Origin: Flavobacterium pectinovorum
Lineage (GTDB): Bacteria; Bacteroidota; Bacteroidia; Flavobacteriales; Flavobacteriaceae
DNA length: 41,783 nt
Direction of reading: 5' to 3'
NCBI RefSeq assembly: GCF_006438875.1
Contig: NZ_RCZH01000001.1
Span: forward strand, 119,279-161,061
Shown here: positions 32,825 to 41,405 of the stretch, in pieces
Layout of the letters: every line of letters begins with the position of its first letter
How positions within the stretch are numbered: position 1 is the first letter of the stretch
Notes under the pieces: model-generated
Told to the model about the DNA's origin: nothing
What the model saw: only the letters and a program-made list of their open reading frames with translations
The model's database searches: none
Program-made: the position numbers and the translations under genes

Positions 32825-34132
32825 ATGAATTCAATAAATATAAAATACACAAATCCTTTGCTCCCGATAGCTATCGGGATTGTAAAAAAACTTTGCTCCC
32901 GATGGCTATCGGGATTGCGGTTCAATAAGTTGCTATTGGTAAATAAAACTTTGGGGTTAATTGCAATACTATTAGTAACCACATTAACATCGGCACAAGA
33001 AAAAATCAGCCTTGAAAAAGCAATAGAACTTGCAAAATCAAACAATATCGACTTAAAAATCGCTGATAAAGAAATAGAAAAACAAACTGTTCTAAAAAAG
33101 ACCGCATTTCAGGCAGATCCGCTTCAGGTACAATATCAGGGCGGACAATTCAATAGTGCCGATTTTGACCATAATGTTTCGATTCAGCAATTTTTCCCAA
33201 TAGGAAACATCACAAAAGCCAATCGACAATTACAGGAAGAACTGGTAAAACTGGCAGAAAAGCGAAAAGCTTTATCTTCTTATGAAGTAGAAAAAGCAGT
33301 AACGCTGGCGTATTATCAATATTTGTATGGCGTTTCGATTCAGAAATTAAACGTAGAACTAAATGATATTTATACCAAATTCCTAAAGAATGCCGAATTG
33401 CGTTTTAAAACGGGAGAAAGCGGGAATATCGAGGTTATTAGCGCTAAAGCGAAAGTAAAAGAAATCGAAACCCAAAAGACACAAATTGAATATGATTTGG
33501 CGATTTATCAAAAACAGTTGCAATTTTTTGTTCAGACCGACGAAAACATTGTTCCCGACGAAAAAACAACTTTGCAATATTCAAGTATAAAACAAGAAGG
33601 AGATTCGAAAGTAGAAGGTTTAATGACTGATTATTACCAACAGCAAATTTCGGTTTATCAAAAAGAAGCTAATACACATAAAGCGATGCGAACTCCTAAA
33701 TTAGGATTGGGATATTTTGCTCAAACCATCAACACCGAATCTTTGTTTCAGGGTTTTACTGCCGGATTACAAATTCCGTTATTTGGCGGCGTGAATTCGG
33801 CAAAAGCTCAGGCTTCGGCAATTAGTATTTCGCAATCGCAATTGGCTTTGGATAAAAACAAACTAACGCTAAATCTGCAAAAACAAGAATTACAAAATAA
33901 CTTCGAAAAGCAGCAAAAAGCGTTAGATTATTATCAAAAAGAAGGATCGCAATATGCCGATCAAATCATCAGTACAGCGCAAAAGAGTTATGCCAATGGC
34001 GATATGAGTTATTGGTCGTACATCAGTTTTTTGAATCAGGCAATTGATATTAAAAAACAATATACTGAGGCGACTCATAATTACAATCAAAGTGCTATTG
34101 AGCTTCAATTTCCAACTATCAAAAACAATTAG
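32825..34132 (+). CDS. TolC-family outer-membrane channel of the RND system
   Basis: From the ATG the product has 435 residues, but its first 35 are partly encoded by two repeat palindromes (32862-32879 and 32897-32914; residues LPIAIGIVKK and SRWLSGLRF). A shorter product from TTG at 32930 or 32936 would start directly at a clean signal peptide (KTLGLIAILLVTTLTSAQ). The mature part begins EKISLEKAIELAKSNNIDLK, the usual start of TolC-like proteins, and carries long helices with a coiled-coil pattern and repeat halves. It forms the exit channel for the RND pump. The start should be treated as open. Confidence 0.88.
   Translation: MNSINIKYTNPLLPIAIGIVKKLCSRWLSGLRFNKLLLVNKTLGLIAILLVTTLTSAQEKISLEKAIELAKSNNIDLKIADKEIEKQTVLKKTAFQADPLQVQYQGGQFNSADFDHNVSIQQFFPIGNITKANRQLQEELVKLAEKRKALSSYEVEKAVTLAYYQYLYGVSIQKLNVELNDIYTKFLKNAELRFKTGESGNIEVISAKAKVKEIETQKTQIEYDLAIYQKQLQFFVQTDENIVPDEKTTLQYSSIKQEGDSKVEGLMTDYYQQQISVYQKEANTHKAMRTPKLGLGYFAQTINTESLFQGFTAGLQIPLFGGVNSAKAQASAISISQSQLALDKNKLTLNLQKQELQNNFEKQQKALDYYQKEGSQYADQIISTAQKSYANGDMSYWSYISFLNQAIDIKKQYTEATHNYNQSAIELQFPTIKNN
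32862..32914. repeat. Two palindromes inside the channel gene
   Basis: TCCCGATAGCTATCGGGA (32862-32879) is a perfect 18-base palindrome, and TCCCGATGGCTATCGGGA (32897-32914) has one mismatch. Each is preceded by CTTTGC and followed by TTG, so they are tandem copies of a CTTTGCTCCCGAT..GGGATTG unit also seen near 36040-36072. Confidence 0.85.
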
Positions 34133-34136
34133 AATG

Positions 34137-34255
34137 AAAAATATAAACGATTTAACCGCAAAGAACGCTAAGGAGTTTTCACAAAGGTCACAAAGTTTAA
34201 AATCTTTGTGTACTTTGTGTTGTTCTCCCTTTGTGAACTTTGTGGTAAAAAATAT
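34137..34255. repeat. CACAAAG/CTTTGTG repeat ahead of the fusion protein
   Basis: TTTAACCGCAAAG and CTTTGTGGTAAA form the ends of a loosely palindromic element between the channel stop and the fusion-protein start. AAAAATAT flanks it on both sides (34137-34144 and 34248-34255), which may be a target-site duplication or chance in AT-rich DNA. The frame stays open across it. Confidence 0.6.
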
Positions 34256-35441
34256 GCGCTTTCTTTATTTTATCCTATTTGCGGTTACCTTACTAAGCTG
34301 CAATGAAAAAAAAGCTGAAGAACCGCAGGAAGAAGAGAAATCGCAAACAGAAGTTGCATTAAACGAATCTCAATATAAAACCGTGGGAATCGAAACCGGA
34401 GTTGTAGAAAATAGAAACCTCAATAAAGTCATAAAAGCCAACGGTTACACAACAGTTCCGCCACAAAACTCAGCTGAAGTTTCGACTTTGATAGGAGGAA
34501 CGGTAAAAGATATTTTTGTTCTGGAAGGGACTTTTGTAAACAAAGGAAAAGTTTTGGCGACGATTCAGAACCTCGAAGTTATCGAAATGCAGGAAGAATA
34601 TCATTCGGCTACAGCCAATATCGAATATTTACAATTAGAGTACAATCGCCAGAAAACCTTAAGTGATGAAAACGTAAATCCAAGGAAAGTTTTTCAGGAA
34701 GTAAAAGCAAAACTTGCTGCAGAAAGAGCCAAAGCGCAAGCTGCAAAAAATAAATTGGAAGCTTTGCATGTGAGCACAAAAGGCAGTACATCATTAGTAC
34801 CAATTGTGGCGCCAATAAGCGGTTATGTTGGGAATATAAAAATTGCAAAAGGCGCTTATGCACAAACCGGAGTTGCATTGTTTGAAGTGGTTGATAATAG
34901 CCAAATGCATTTGGATCTGAATGTTTATGAGAAAGATTTAGGATCTATTTCGGTTGGACAAGTAATTGATTTTGTGCTTACAAATCAGTCGAATAAATCG
35001 ATAAAAGGAAAAATATTCGGAATCAATAAATCTTTTTCTAACGAAAGCAAAACTGTTGCGGTTCACGCCAAAATCGAATCGGAAGATGCAAAAGGACTTA
35101 TTCCCGGAATGTATGTTTCGGCAAATATCAATATTATAAATGCTACAGTTCCTGCGTTACCAAAAGATGCCGTAGTTCGAAACGCCGATAAATATTTTGT
35201 ATTTGTGCAGGAAGACGACCATAAAGAGGATCACAAACAGGAAGAAGGAAAAGAGGAAAAAGGAACGCCACATGAAAAGGAAATCCACTTTAAAGCGATT
35301 GAAGTGATTCCGGGAACAACAGATTTAGGTTTTACCGAAGTGAAGTTTGTGGATAGAATTGATGCGGACGCTAAAATTGTTATGAAAGGCGCTTTTTATT
35401 TGTTATCGGCTTTGAAGGGCGGAGGGGAACACGGGCATTAA
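34254..35441 (+). CDS. Membrane-fusion lipoprotein of the RND system (CusB/CzcB family)
   Basis: The ATG at 34254 gives 395 residues starting MRFLYFILFAVTLLSC, a lipoprotein signal with a LLSC lipobox, so the mature protein is tethered to a membrane by Cys16. The body has the expected order: barrel-sandwich strand (NKVIKANGYTTVPPQNSAEV), VLEGTFVNKGKVLATIQNLE (biotinyl-lipoyl-like), a helical hairpin (about 120-175), IVAPISGYVGNIKIAKGAYA, and VYEKDLGSISVGQ. The tail has a His/Glu-rich stretch (EDDHKEDHKQEEGKEE) and ends GGGEHGH, which could bind metal. Upstream in-frame starts, including ATG 34134 two bases after the channel stop, lie in or before a repeat and are less likely. Confidence 0.9.
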   Translation: MRFLYFILFAVTLLSCNEKKAEEPQEEEKSQTEVALNESQYKTVGIETGVVENRNLNKVIKANGYTTVPPQNSAEVSTLIGGTVKDIFVLEGTFVNKGKVLATIQNLEVIEMQEEYHSATANIEYLQLEYNRQKTLSDENVNPRKVFQEVKAKLAAERAKAQAAKNKLEALHVSTKGSTSLVPIVAPISGYVGNIKIAKGAYAQTGVALFEVVDNSQMHLDLNVYEKDLGSISVGQVIDFVLTNQSNKSIKGKIFGINKSFSNESKTVAVHAKIESEDAKGLIPGMYVSANINIINATVPALPKDAVVRNADKYFVFVQEDDHKEDHKQEEGKEEKGTPHEKEIHFKAIEVIPGTTDLGFTEVKFVDRIDADAKIVMKGAFYLLSALKGGGEHGH

Positions 35442-35737
35442 GAAGGTTCAGGTTTTGTTTGTTTCAGGTTTCAAGTTCTTTCAAGTGCGCAAGGTTTTTC
35501 CGTAGAGATGCACAGCAGTGCATCTAACATTGGATAAAATGTCATGAAGCTGCAAAGTTTTTCTCTCGCAGATTCTGGAGATTCTGCAGATTTTTTTTGG
35601 AATGCTTTTTAAGGTTGTAATTTATTGACTAGCCTCCAGTTTTAACTGGAGGTCATTAAAGAATATCAAAGAGGCTTTAGCCAAATCATGCATTTTGGCT
35701 AAAGCCATTCTAATTGATTTAGATAATCTTCAGCAAA
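35442..35737. repeat. Hairpin repeats after the RND operon
   Basis: CCTCCAGTT/AACTGGAGG (35633-35652) and GGCTTTAGCCAAA/TTTGGCTAAAGCC (35673-35706) are perfect 9- and 13-base hairpins. GATTCTGGAGATTCTGCAG at about 35575-35590 repeats a common motif. No gene is visible. Confidence 0.72.
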
Positions 35738-36013
35738 AGCTCAATGTCATTAAGTTAAGGAAAATATCCTTGATAGTGAAGCAAATAAATCTCTAGTAAA
35801 AGAAAAAAATCGTAAAGATTTTGTCATTTCGATCCCGAGGCTTCGGGAGAGAAATCTTCGCGAGAAGCTCGACAAAGATGGGATTCTTGTTGCGGAGTTA
35901 CTTGCGAAGATTTCTCTCCCGAAGCCTCGGGATCGAAATGACAAGATTGTGTTTATGCCTTGTTATTTTGAGAAAATTATGATCCAAAAAGCTTAACTTA
36001 ATGACATTGAGCT
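35738..36013. repeat. Composite element bounded by 22-base inverted repeats
   Basis: Bases 35738-35759 and 35992-36013 are perfect reverse complements over 22 bases, each containing CAATGTCATTAAGTTAAG. Inside lies a second palindrome (35823-35942) with 39-base perfect arms. This nested layout mirrors 10883-11153, where the same 18-mer bounds a different inner element. The last stretch, 36014-36169, holds a TCCCGATCCCGAGACTTCGG variant and no gene. Confidence 0.85.
35823..35942. repeat. Palindrome with 39-base perfect arms
   Basis: The arms 35823-35861 and 35904-35942 begin GTCATTTCGATCCCGAGG and pair without a mismatch around 42 bases. It is the cleanest of three copies; the others are at 10649-10774 and 11174-11280. 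In RNA it would be a very stable hairpin and in DNA a cruciform. Confidence 0.88.
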
Positions 36014-36169
36014 AAAGCTGGAGGCAATACAAAAAACTTTGCTCCCGATCCCGAGACTTCGGGGCGGGATTGCGACTTTGCGAGATTAAATAATTTTGAA
36101 TAGAACAATTGCGACAAAATCCTTAAATTTAGAACATATTTAAATAAAATTTCAATCTGAGAATTTCCT

Positions 36170-38164
36170 ATGGAACATCAATATATAAAAGAAAAAGTAA
36201 TTAAAAAGAAAGTGAACCAATCCGGATGTTGTTCTGCACATGAAGACCACGATCACAAAGAAGACGACGGACACGATCATGATCACGACCATAATGCAGA
36301 AGGCAGTTTGTTTAAAATGTTTTTGCCAGCCATAATTTCCTTTGTTTTGTTACTTATTGGGATTGGTTTCGACAATTATTTTCCGCAAAACTGGTTTTCC
36401 GGTTATGTTAGAATTGCTTGGTATGTTATTGCTTATTTGCCGGTTGGACTTCCGGTTCTCAAAGAAGCTTATGAAAGCATTATAAAAGGTGATGTTTTTT
36501 CGGAATTTTTCCTGATGTGTATCGCTACAATTGGTGCTTTTGCAATAGGGCAATATCCTGAGGGAGTTGCTGTAATGCTGTTTTATACCATTGGAGAAAA
36601 CTTTCAGGGATTGGCAGTAAGCCGTGCAAAGTCAAATATCAAAAGCTTATTAGATCAACGTCCTGATGAAGTAAATGTTTTAGAAGATAATGTTGCTACA
36701 AAAGTCAAAGCGGCAGATGTTACCATAGGGTCGATTATTCAGCTTAAAGCGGGAGAAAAACTAGGTTTAGATGGCGAATTGTTATCAGATACCGCTTCAT
36801 TTAATACCGCAGCACTTACTGGAGAAAGTAAACCTGACACTAAGGTAAAAGGCGAAACTGTTCTTGCGGGAATGATTAACGGAAACACCATTGCATTAGT
36901 AAAAGTAACGACCGCATATAACGACAGTAAGCTTTCTAAAATCCTGGAAATGGTACAAAATGCCACGACTAAAAAAGCTCCTGCGGAATTGTTTATTAGA
37001 AAATTCGCCAAAATTTATACGCCAATTGTGGTGTATCTGGCAATTGCCATTTGCATATTACCAATGCTTTTTGTCGACAATTATGTTTTTAGGGACTGGT
37101 TGTATAGAGCTTTAGTTTTTCTGGTAATTTCATGTCCTTGTGCTTTGGTTATAAGTATTCCGTTGGGATATTTTGGCGGAATTGGTGCTGCCAGTAAAAA
37201 CGGTATTCTGTTTAAAGGAAGTAACTTTTTGGACAGTATCTCAACGATTCAGAATGTTGTTATGGACAAAACCGGAACAATGACTGAAGGCGTTTTTAAA
37301 GTGCAGGAAGTTATTATTGCTGATGAATTTAATAAAGAAGAAATTTTAAAACTGGTAAATGTGCTCGAAAGTCAGAGTACACATCCCGTTGCGACAGCGA
37401 TCCATAATCATGTGGGTAAAATTGATCCTTCGATTGAATTGAAAAATGTCGAAGAAATTTCAGGACATGGATTAAAAGCCGAAATTAACGGAAAAGAATT
37501 GCATGTTGGGAATTTTAAATTGATGGATAAATTCAAGATTAATTATGATATTGATCCAAATTCGGTAGTTTACACGACAATTGCTATTGCTTACGATAAA
37601 AAATTCGCAGGATATCTGACTATCGCTGACGAAATTAAAGCAGATGCACAGGAAGCGGTAAATAGACTAAAAGCATTAGGTGTAAAAGTAACAATGTTAA
37701 GCGGGGACAAAACTAATGTTGTACAATTTGTTGCCAATAAACTTGGAATTTCAAACGCTTTTGGAGATTTATTACCAGAAGATAAAGTCAATAAAGTAAA
37801 CGACATTAAAGCCAAAAATGAAACCGTAGCTTTTGTTGGCGATGGTGTAAATGATGCTCCTGTAATCGCTTTAAGTACGGTTGGGATTGCGATGGGCGGT
37901 TTAGGAAGTGATGCCACAATCGAAACTGCCGATGTGGTAATTCAGGATGATAAACCAAGTAAAATCCCGATGGCGATAAACATTGGTAAACAAACCAAAA
38001 AGATTGTGTGGCAAAATATTACGTTGGCATTTATAGTCAAAGCCTTTGTATTAATTCTGGGTGCAGGCGGACTCGCAACCATGTGGGAAGCCGTTTTTGC
38101 CGATGTTGGTGTGGCGCTTTTGGCAATATTAAATGCCGTTAGAATCCAGAAAATGAAATTTTAA
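36170..38164 (+). CDS. Zn/Cd-type P1B ATPase (ZntA/CadA family)
   Basis: The 664-residue product has no CXXC metal-binding domain; the N-terminus instead has GCCSAHEDHDHKEDDGHDHD, a Cys pair and a His/Asp-rich tract likely to collect metal. It has a transmembrane SCPCALVIS motif (Cys322 and Cys324), the LTGES actuator loop near 220, Asp366 in MDKTGTMTEG as the phosphorylated residue, STHPVATAI for nucleotide binding, and GDGVNDAPV near 557. The CPC motif together with DVGVALLAILNAVR in the last helix points to the P1B-2 group, which pumps Zn2+, Cd2+ or Pb2+ from the cytosol to the periplasm. Together with the RND system this would move metal through both membranes. A strong terminator follows at 38165. 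Confidence 0.94.
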   Translation: MEHQYIKEKVIKKKVNQSGCCSAHEDHDHKEDDGHDHDHDHNAEGSLFKMFLPAIISFVLLLIGIGFDNYFPQNWFSGYVRIAWYVIAYLPVGLPVLKEAYESIIKGDVFSEFFLMCIATIGAFAIGQYPEGVAVMLFYTIGENFQGLAVSRAKSNIKSLLDQRPDEVNVLEDNVATKVKAADVTIGSIIQLKAGEKLGLDGELLSDTASFNTAALTGESKPDTKVKGETVLAGMINGNTIALVKVTTAYNDSKLSKILEMVQNATTKKAPAELFIRKFAKIYTPIVVYLAIAICILPMLFVDNYVFRDWLYRALVFLVISCPCALVISIPLGYFGGIGAASKNGILFKGSNFLDSISTIQNVVMDKTGTMTEGVFKVQEVIIADEFNKEEILKLVNVLESQSTHPVATAIHNHVGKIDPSIELKNVEEISGHGLKAEINGKELHVGNFKLMDKFKINYDIDPNSVVYTTIAIAYDKKFAGYLTIADEIKADAQEAVNRLKALGVKVTMLSGDKTNVVQFVANKLGISNAFGDLLPEDKVNKVNDIKAKNETVAFVGDGVNDAPVIALSTVGIAMGGLGSDATIETADVVIQDDKPSKIPMAINIGKQTKKIVWQNITLAFIVKAFVLILGAGGLATMWEAVFADVGVALLAILNAVRIQKMKF

Positions 38165-38198
38165 AGAATCGCCGCAATTTTGCGGCGATTCTTGTTTT
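38165..38198 (+). terminator. Terminator after the ATPase gene
   Basis: AGAATCGCCGCA (38165-38176) and TGCGGCGATTCT (38181-38192) pair perfectly over 12 bases with an ATTT loop and a GTTTTTA tail. Confidence 0.94.
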
Positions 38199-38288
38199 TA
38201 CTACAGTATTAAAGGATAAAGCTGGTTTCATTTTATAAGATGGAACGCAAGAACTGTCAAATTAAAGCGTATTTTTTGAGTGAAGTAG

Positions 38289-38296
38289 TAGTTTTG
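38289..38296 (+). promoter_or_regulatory. TAnnTTTG box before the BamA-like gene
   Basis: TAGTTTTG matches exactly and lies 22 bases before the ATG. The nearest TTTG upstream (38275-38278) is only ten bases away, so a -33 element is unclear. Confidence 0.45.
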
Positions 38297-38318
38297 TTTT
38301 ATACATAAAATCCAAATT

Positions 38319-39395
38319 ATGAAGAAAGCATTCATCCTCTCTATACTATTTTCTTTATGTTATTCATTGGCGTGGACACAGACAAAACCTGTTGACAGCA
38401 CCCAAACAGCAAAACCAAAAACGAAGAACATTGATTTTAATGTAATGCCTTATCTAAGTTACAACAGAACGCTGGATTTTATGTTTGGAGCAATTCCAAT
38501 GATGATGTACAGGCTGAATAAAGCTGATACTATTTCTCCGAAGTCATTATCCGGTATTTCGGCAATTTATACCACCAACAAATCTTATTTTGTATGCTCG
38601 TTCAACAAATGGTATTTTGATGAGGACAAATGGCGAATTCAGGCTTTTTTAATGACAGGTAATAAAAATGCCCAGTTTTATGTAGATGATCTTAATGTGT
38701 CTGATTTTTACGATTACGGAACTAAAATGACAATAGTAAACTTTAGCGTACAACGCAGAATTATAAAAGGTTTATACGGTGGTTTAGGCTATTCATACTC
38801 CCATTATGACACGAATTATCAGGATAATATACAGCCATCATCTATTACACATACAAATGGTTTACAGTTAATTACGCTTTATGATACCCGGGATGCCGTT
38901 TATTACCCGACTAAAGGGGATAAAATAAGATTGCGATGGCTCGCTTATCCCACATGGTTTGGGAATGATGTGAGCGCCAACAAGATTCTCTCAGAATACA
39001 ATAAATATTTCCCAATGCGAAACGGTAAAGATGTATTGGCAGCTCGTTTTGCAGGTAAATTTGGATTAGGAAATATTGCTTTTGAACAACAAGTAACTAT
39101 AGGAAGTGAGGACATCAGAGGCTATTCTGAAGACAAATACCGTGGCGACGGACTTATAGATGTGCAAGGCGAATACCGATATAATTTTGCCAAAAGAATG
39201 GGAGTTGTTGGTTTTGCCGGCGTTGCAACAATTTACGGATCTGATACGGATAGTTTTAACTGGAAATTATATCCTGGAGCAGGTGTAGGTTATCGGTATA
39301 GAGCATTCAAAAACGAAAAATTTAATGTTGGACTTGATGGAGCCGTGGGAAAAGGCGACTGGGGAATTTATTTTAGAATTGGAGAAGCTTTTTAA
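38319..39395 (+). CDS. BamA/TamA-type outer-membrane barrel protein
   Basis: The 358-residue product has a signal peptide (MKKAFILSILFSLCYSLAWT) and no POTRA domains. The rest is a run of beta strands with YDTRDAVYYPTKGDKI and GSEDIRGYSEDKYRGDGLI, the second matching the conserved RGY motif of the BamA/surface-antigen barrel, and an aromatic C-terminus (IYFRIGEAF). It is likely an outer-membrane insertase-like or transport barrel. The lack of POTRA domains sets it apart from BamA and suggests another job. It lies 154 bases behind the ATPase beyond a terminator, so it is a separate unit. Confidence 0.85.
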   Translation: MKKAFILSILFSLCYSLAWTQTKPVDSTQTAKPKTKNIDFNVMPYLSYNRTLDFMFGAIPMMMYRLNKADTISPKSLSGISAIYTTNKSYFVCSFNKWYFDEDKWRIQAFLMTGNKNAQFYVDDLNVSDFYDYGTKMTIVNFSVQRRIIKGLYGGLGYSYSHYDTNYQDNIQPSSITHTNGLQLITLYDTRDAVYYPTKGDKIRLRWLAYPTWFGNDVSANKILSEYNKYFPMRNGKDVLAARFAGKFGLGNIAFEQQVTIGSEDIRGYSEDKYRGDGLIDVQGEYRYNFAKRMGVVGFAGVATIYGSDTDSFNWKLYPGAGVGYRYRAFKNEKFNVGLDGAVGKGDWGIYFRIGEAF

Positions 39396-39433
39396 GAAAT
39401 TAATTTTCCTTTAATCGTATCTTAAAAATGTAA

Positions 39434-39575
39434 TTTAACACATAGAAACATAGATTTTAGGTTCAAAAAAGGATACAAAAAAGAAACACATTTCTTTCAC
39501 ATAGCGTACTATGTGAATTAGAATAAGTGAAACGTCTTTTTTATAGTTCAAATGCTATGTTTCTATGTGTTTAAA
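39434..39575. repeat. CACATAG inverted-repeat element
   Basis: AACACATAGAAACATAG (39437-39453) pairs perfectly over 17 bases with 39555-39571. Inside, TTCACATAG-CGTA-CTATGTGAA (39496-39517) makes a further hairpin with a four-base loop. It separates convergent genes and could end both transcripts. Confidence 0.85.
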
Positions 39576-39618
39576 TTAATTGTACCCGATTTTTTTAAAA
39601 TTATTTCAGAAAAACGAG

Positions 39619-40020
39619 TTATAATTTTTTTAAATGTGTCGATTCCTGAATTTCGCCATTACCAAAAGACCAATTTTCAAGACCATTATTTTCTAATAAA
39701 ACAATGATAACATTATTGATTAATATTGACGTTGCTGTCGAAATTTTGGTTGCAATTTGATTGTATAATTTTTTCTTTTGTTCCAAAGTTCTCCCTTGTC
39801 CCGCAATAATCTGGACATAAACGATTTCTTCAGAATGGGACACTCCAAGATAATTTTCAGGATATTTTATTTGATGCGGTTCTAATTCTTCAATGACATG
39901 AAAATAATCATCCTTTGGAATATTAAATTCTGCTATTAAAGCATAATGAATAGATTCTGAAATATTGTTTTTAGTTTCTAATGAAAGTTTTTTCGGGAGG
40001 CTGATTCGGACAAATGGCAT
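39619..40020 (-). CDS. Tautomerase-family protein
   Basis: The 133-residue product begins MPFVRISLPK, so Pro2 becomes the N-terminal Pro used as the catalytic base in the 4-oxalocrotonate tautomerase superfamily after Met removal. The strand-helix order (KKLSLETKNNISESIHYALI, then EIVYVQIIAGQGRTLEQKKK) with a second half gives a double-length fold. The substrate is not known. It is cytoplasmic and follows the VOC gene on the same strand by 81 bases, so the two may be cotranscribed. Confidence 0.9.
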   Translation of the reverse strand: MPFVRISLPKKLSLETKNNISESIHYALIAEFNIPKDDYFHVIEELEPHQIKYPENYLGVSHSEEIVYVQIIAGQGRTLEQKKKLYNQIATKISTATSILINNVIIVLLENNGLENWSFGNGEIQESTHLKKL

Positions 40021-40101
40021 TTTTTTGGAGTTTTTATTTAATGTAAAAAGATTTTTCTATAAAAATAAGAAATATTCAGTTTTTGGAAATTAGAATTTAT
40101 A

Positions 40102-40752
40102 CTAAAAATTTAATTCAATTTTAGTTCCGTTATTTTCCAATCGAATTTCAGTTTTATTACTTTTAGAAGGCGTTTGCGTTGGATACCAATTTCGATAGGG
40201 TTTTACAATAATCAGTAAACCTTCATCGTCTCCAATAGCTGCAAAATTATCGCTATTAAAGTTTTTAGTAAAAAAAGCAAGATCATAATCTTCTATCAAT
40301 TGCTCTCCTAATTCCAGTGGATTTTCATCAACAACACCAATTTCGCTAATGTTTAATATTGATTTGGAACTGAATCCTTTTAATTGCAAATTATCGAGAT
40401 CATGTCTGGCAATAAACTCTAATAAATTACCATTGTTATCATAAAAATAAACTGCATTGGCATTCCATGTTTCAAAATTGGCAATGATACGTTGATCTTC
40501 AATAATTAATAAATCAGTTTTGTTTTTGCACCATTCAATAGCTTCCTCAAGTTTGTTCTCAGGAATATTAAAAGCAAAATGATAGATAGAATTGAAATCA
40601 GGATTTTCGATAAACTTTAAAATCGAATTACCCGCTTTAATGGTGACGGATTGTGAAGTTTTGTCTATAATTGGCAGTTCCAGAATGTCCTTATAAAATG
40701 CAGTCGTTTCGGGAATATTGTTGGTTTGAATTTGAATATGTTCTAACTTCAT
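40102..40752 (-). CDS. VOC (glyoxalase-like) protein
   Basis: The ATG at 40752 gives 216 residues; an in-frame TTG eight codons upstream is less likely. The first 120 residues have the VOC fold: MKLEHIQIQTNNIPETTAFY, DILELPI, IYHFAFNIPENKLEEAIEW and VYFYDNNGNLLEFIARHDL. His5, His in YHFAF and Glu in LLEF are the residues usually used to bind a metal. The C-terminal 90 residues are a second, less clear domain rather than a second VOC half. The enzyme activity is not known. An exact TAAATTTG box lies on the minus strand upstream (40797-40804). Confidence 0.88.
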   Translation of the reverse strand: MKLEHIQIQTNNIPETTAFYKDILELPIIDKTSQSVTIKAGNSILKFIENPDFNSIYHFAFNIPENKLEEAIEWCKNKTDLLIIEDQRIIANFETWNANAVYFYDNNGNLLEFIARHDLDNLQLKGFSSKSILNISEIGVVDENPLELGEQLIEDYDLAFFTKNFNSDNFAAIGDDEGLLIIVKPYRNWYPTQTPSKSNKTEIRLENNGTKIELNF

Positions 40753-40796
40753 GATCGTATTATTTAAAAGAAGCAAAGACTTCTTTTCGTTTCAAA

Positions 40797-40804
40797 CAAA
40801 TTTA
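40797..40804 (-). promoter_or_regulatory. TAnnTTTG box for the VOC-tautomerase pair
   Basis: On the minus strand TAAATTTG lies 44 bases before the VOC start. No clear -33 match is visible. Confidence 0.5.
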
Positions 40805-40925
40805 AAAAATGCTTGTAATATTATGATTGATTGACGATTTTATACTTCAATGAAAGCATAAGGAATTACTATGAAAAAACGAATTGAATGCAATTAGTTT
40901 TTACACATAGTCCCGATGCTTTGGG

Positions 40926-40943
40926 CAATGTCATTAAATTAAG
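40926..40943 (+). repeat. 18-mer variant
   Basis: CAATGTCATTAAATTAAG differs from CAATGTCATTAAGTTAAG by one base and precedes the first duplicated unit. The stretch 40805-40925 holds no gene. Confidence 0.7.
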
Positions 40944-40949
40944 ATATTT

Positions 40950-41327
40950 TAGATTGTGTTCCATCGGAACACCTCGCTGGTAAAAAAAAGAAATGCATTG
41001 TGAGAAACATCGTCCCATTGGGCATTGTCATTAAGTTAAGCTTTAAAAAATAAAATTATTGCAGATCAAATCCGTTTTTATCCGCGTTTTTACGAAGTAA
41101 ATCTGTTTTATCCGCGTCAAAATTAGACGCTGATTTTACTGATTCGCTAAAGCGAAAACGCTGATAAAAACGGATTTTTCTAATTGTATATGTAATCTGT
41201 ATCTGTTTTTACCAATATTATTTATAAAATCAAACGTTCCTATGGAACGTAAAAAAACACCGTATTTATTTAACTACCGATGAGATGTTCCGATGGAACA
41301 AAAAATAAAGAAATATGTATCTTAAAT
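40950..41327. repeat. Tandem duplication, copy A
   Basis: This 378-base segment recurs at 41406-41783 with an offset of exactly 456 bases and only about eight to ten differences. It holds a TIR-bounded unit (40957-41300) into which an insert has been placed after CGTCCCATTGGG; the insert starts with the 18-mer variant CATTGTCATTAAGTTAAG (41023-41040) and includes a 23-base imperfect inverted repeat (41068-41090 and 41155-41177). Confidence 0.9.
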
Positions 41328-41405
41328 AATGGAATTAATTTATTTTCTAATAATCAAAATAAACAAAAAAGCCAATTCAGACGAATTGACTATTGATTCT
41401 TAATT

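Noticed and set aside
32825..32930. Functional N-terminal domain on the channel protein
   Set aside because: The residues are translations of repeat palindromes and lie ahead of the signal peptide.
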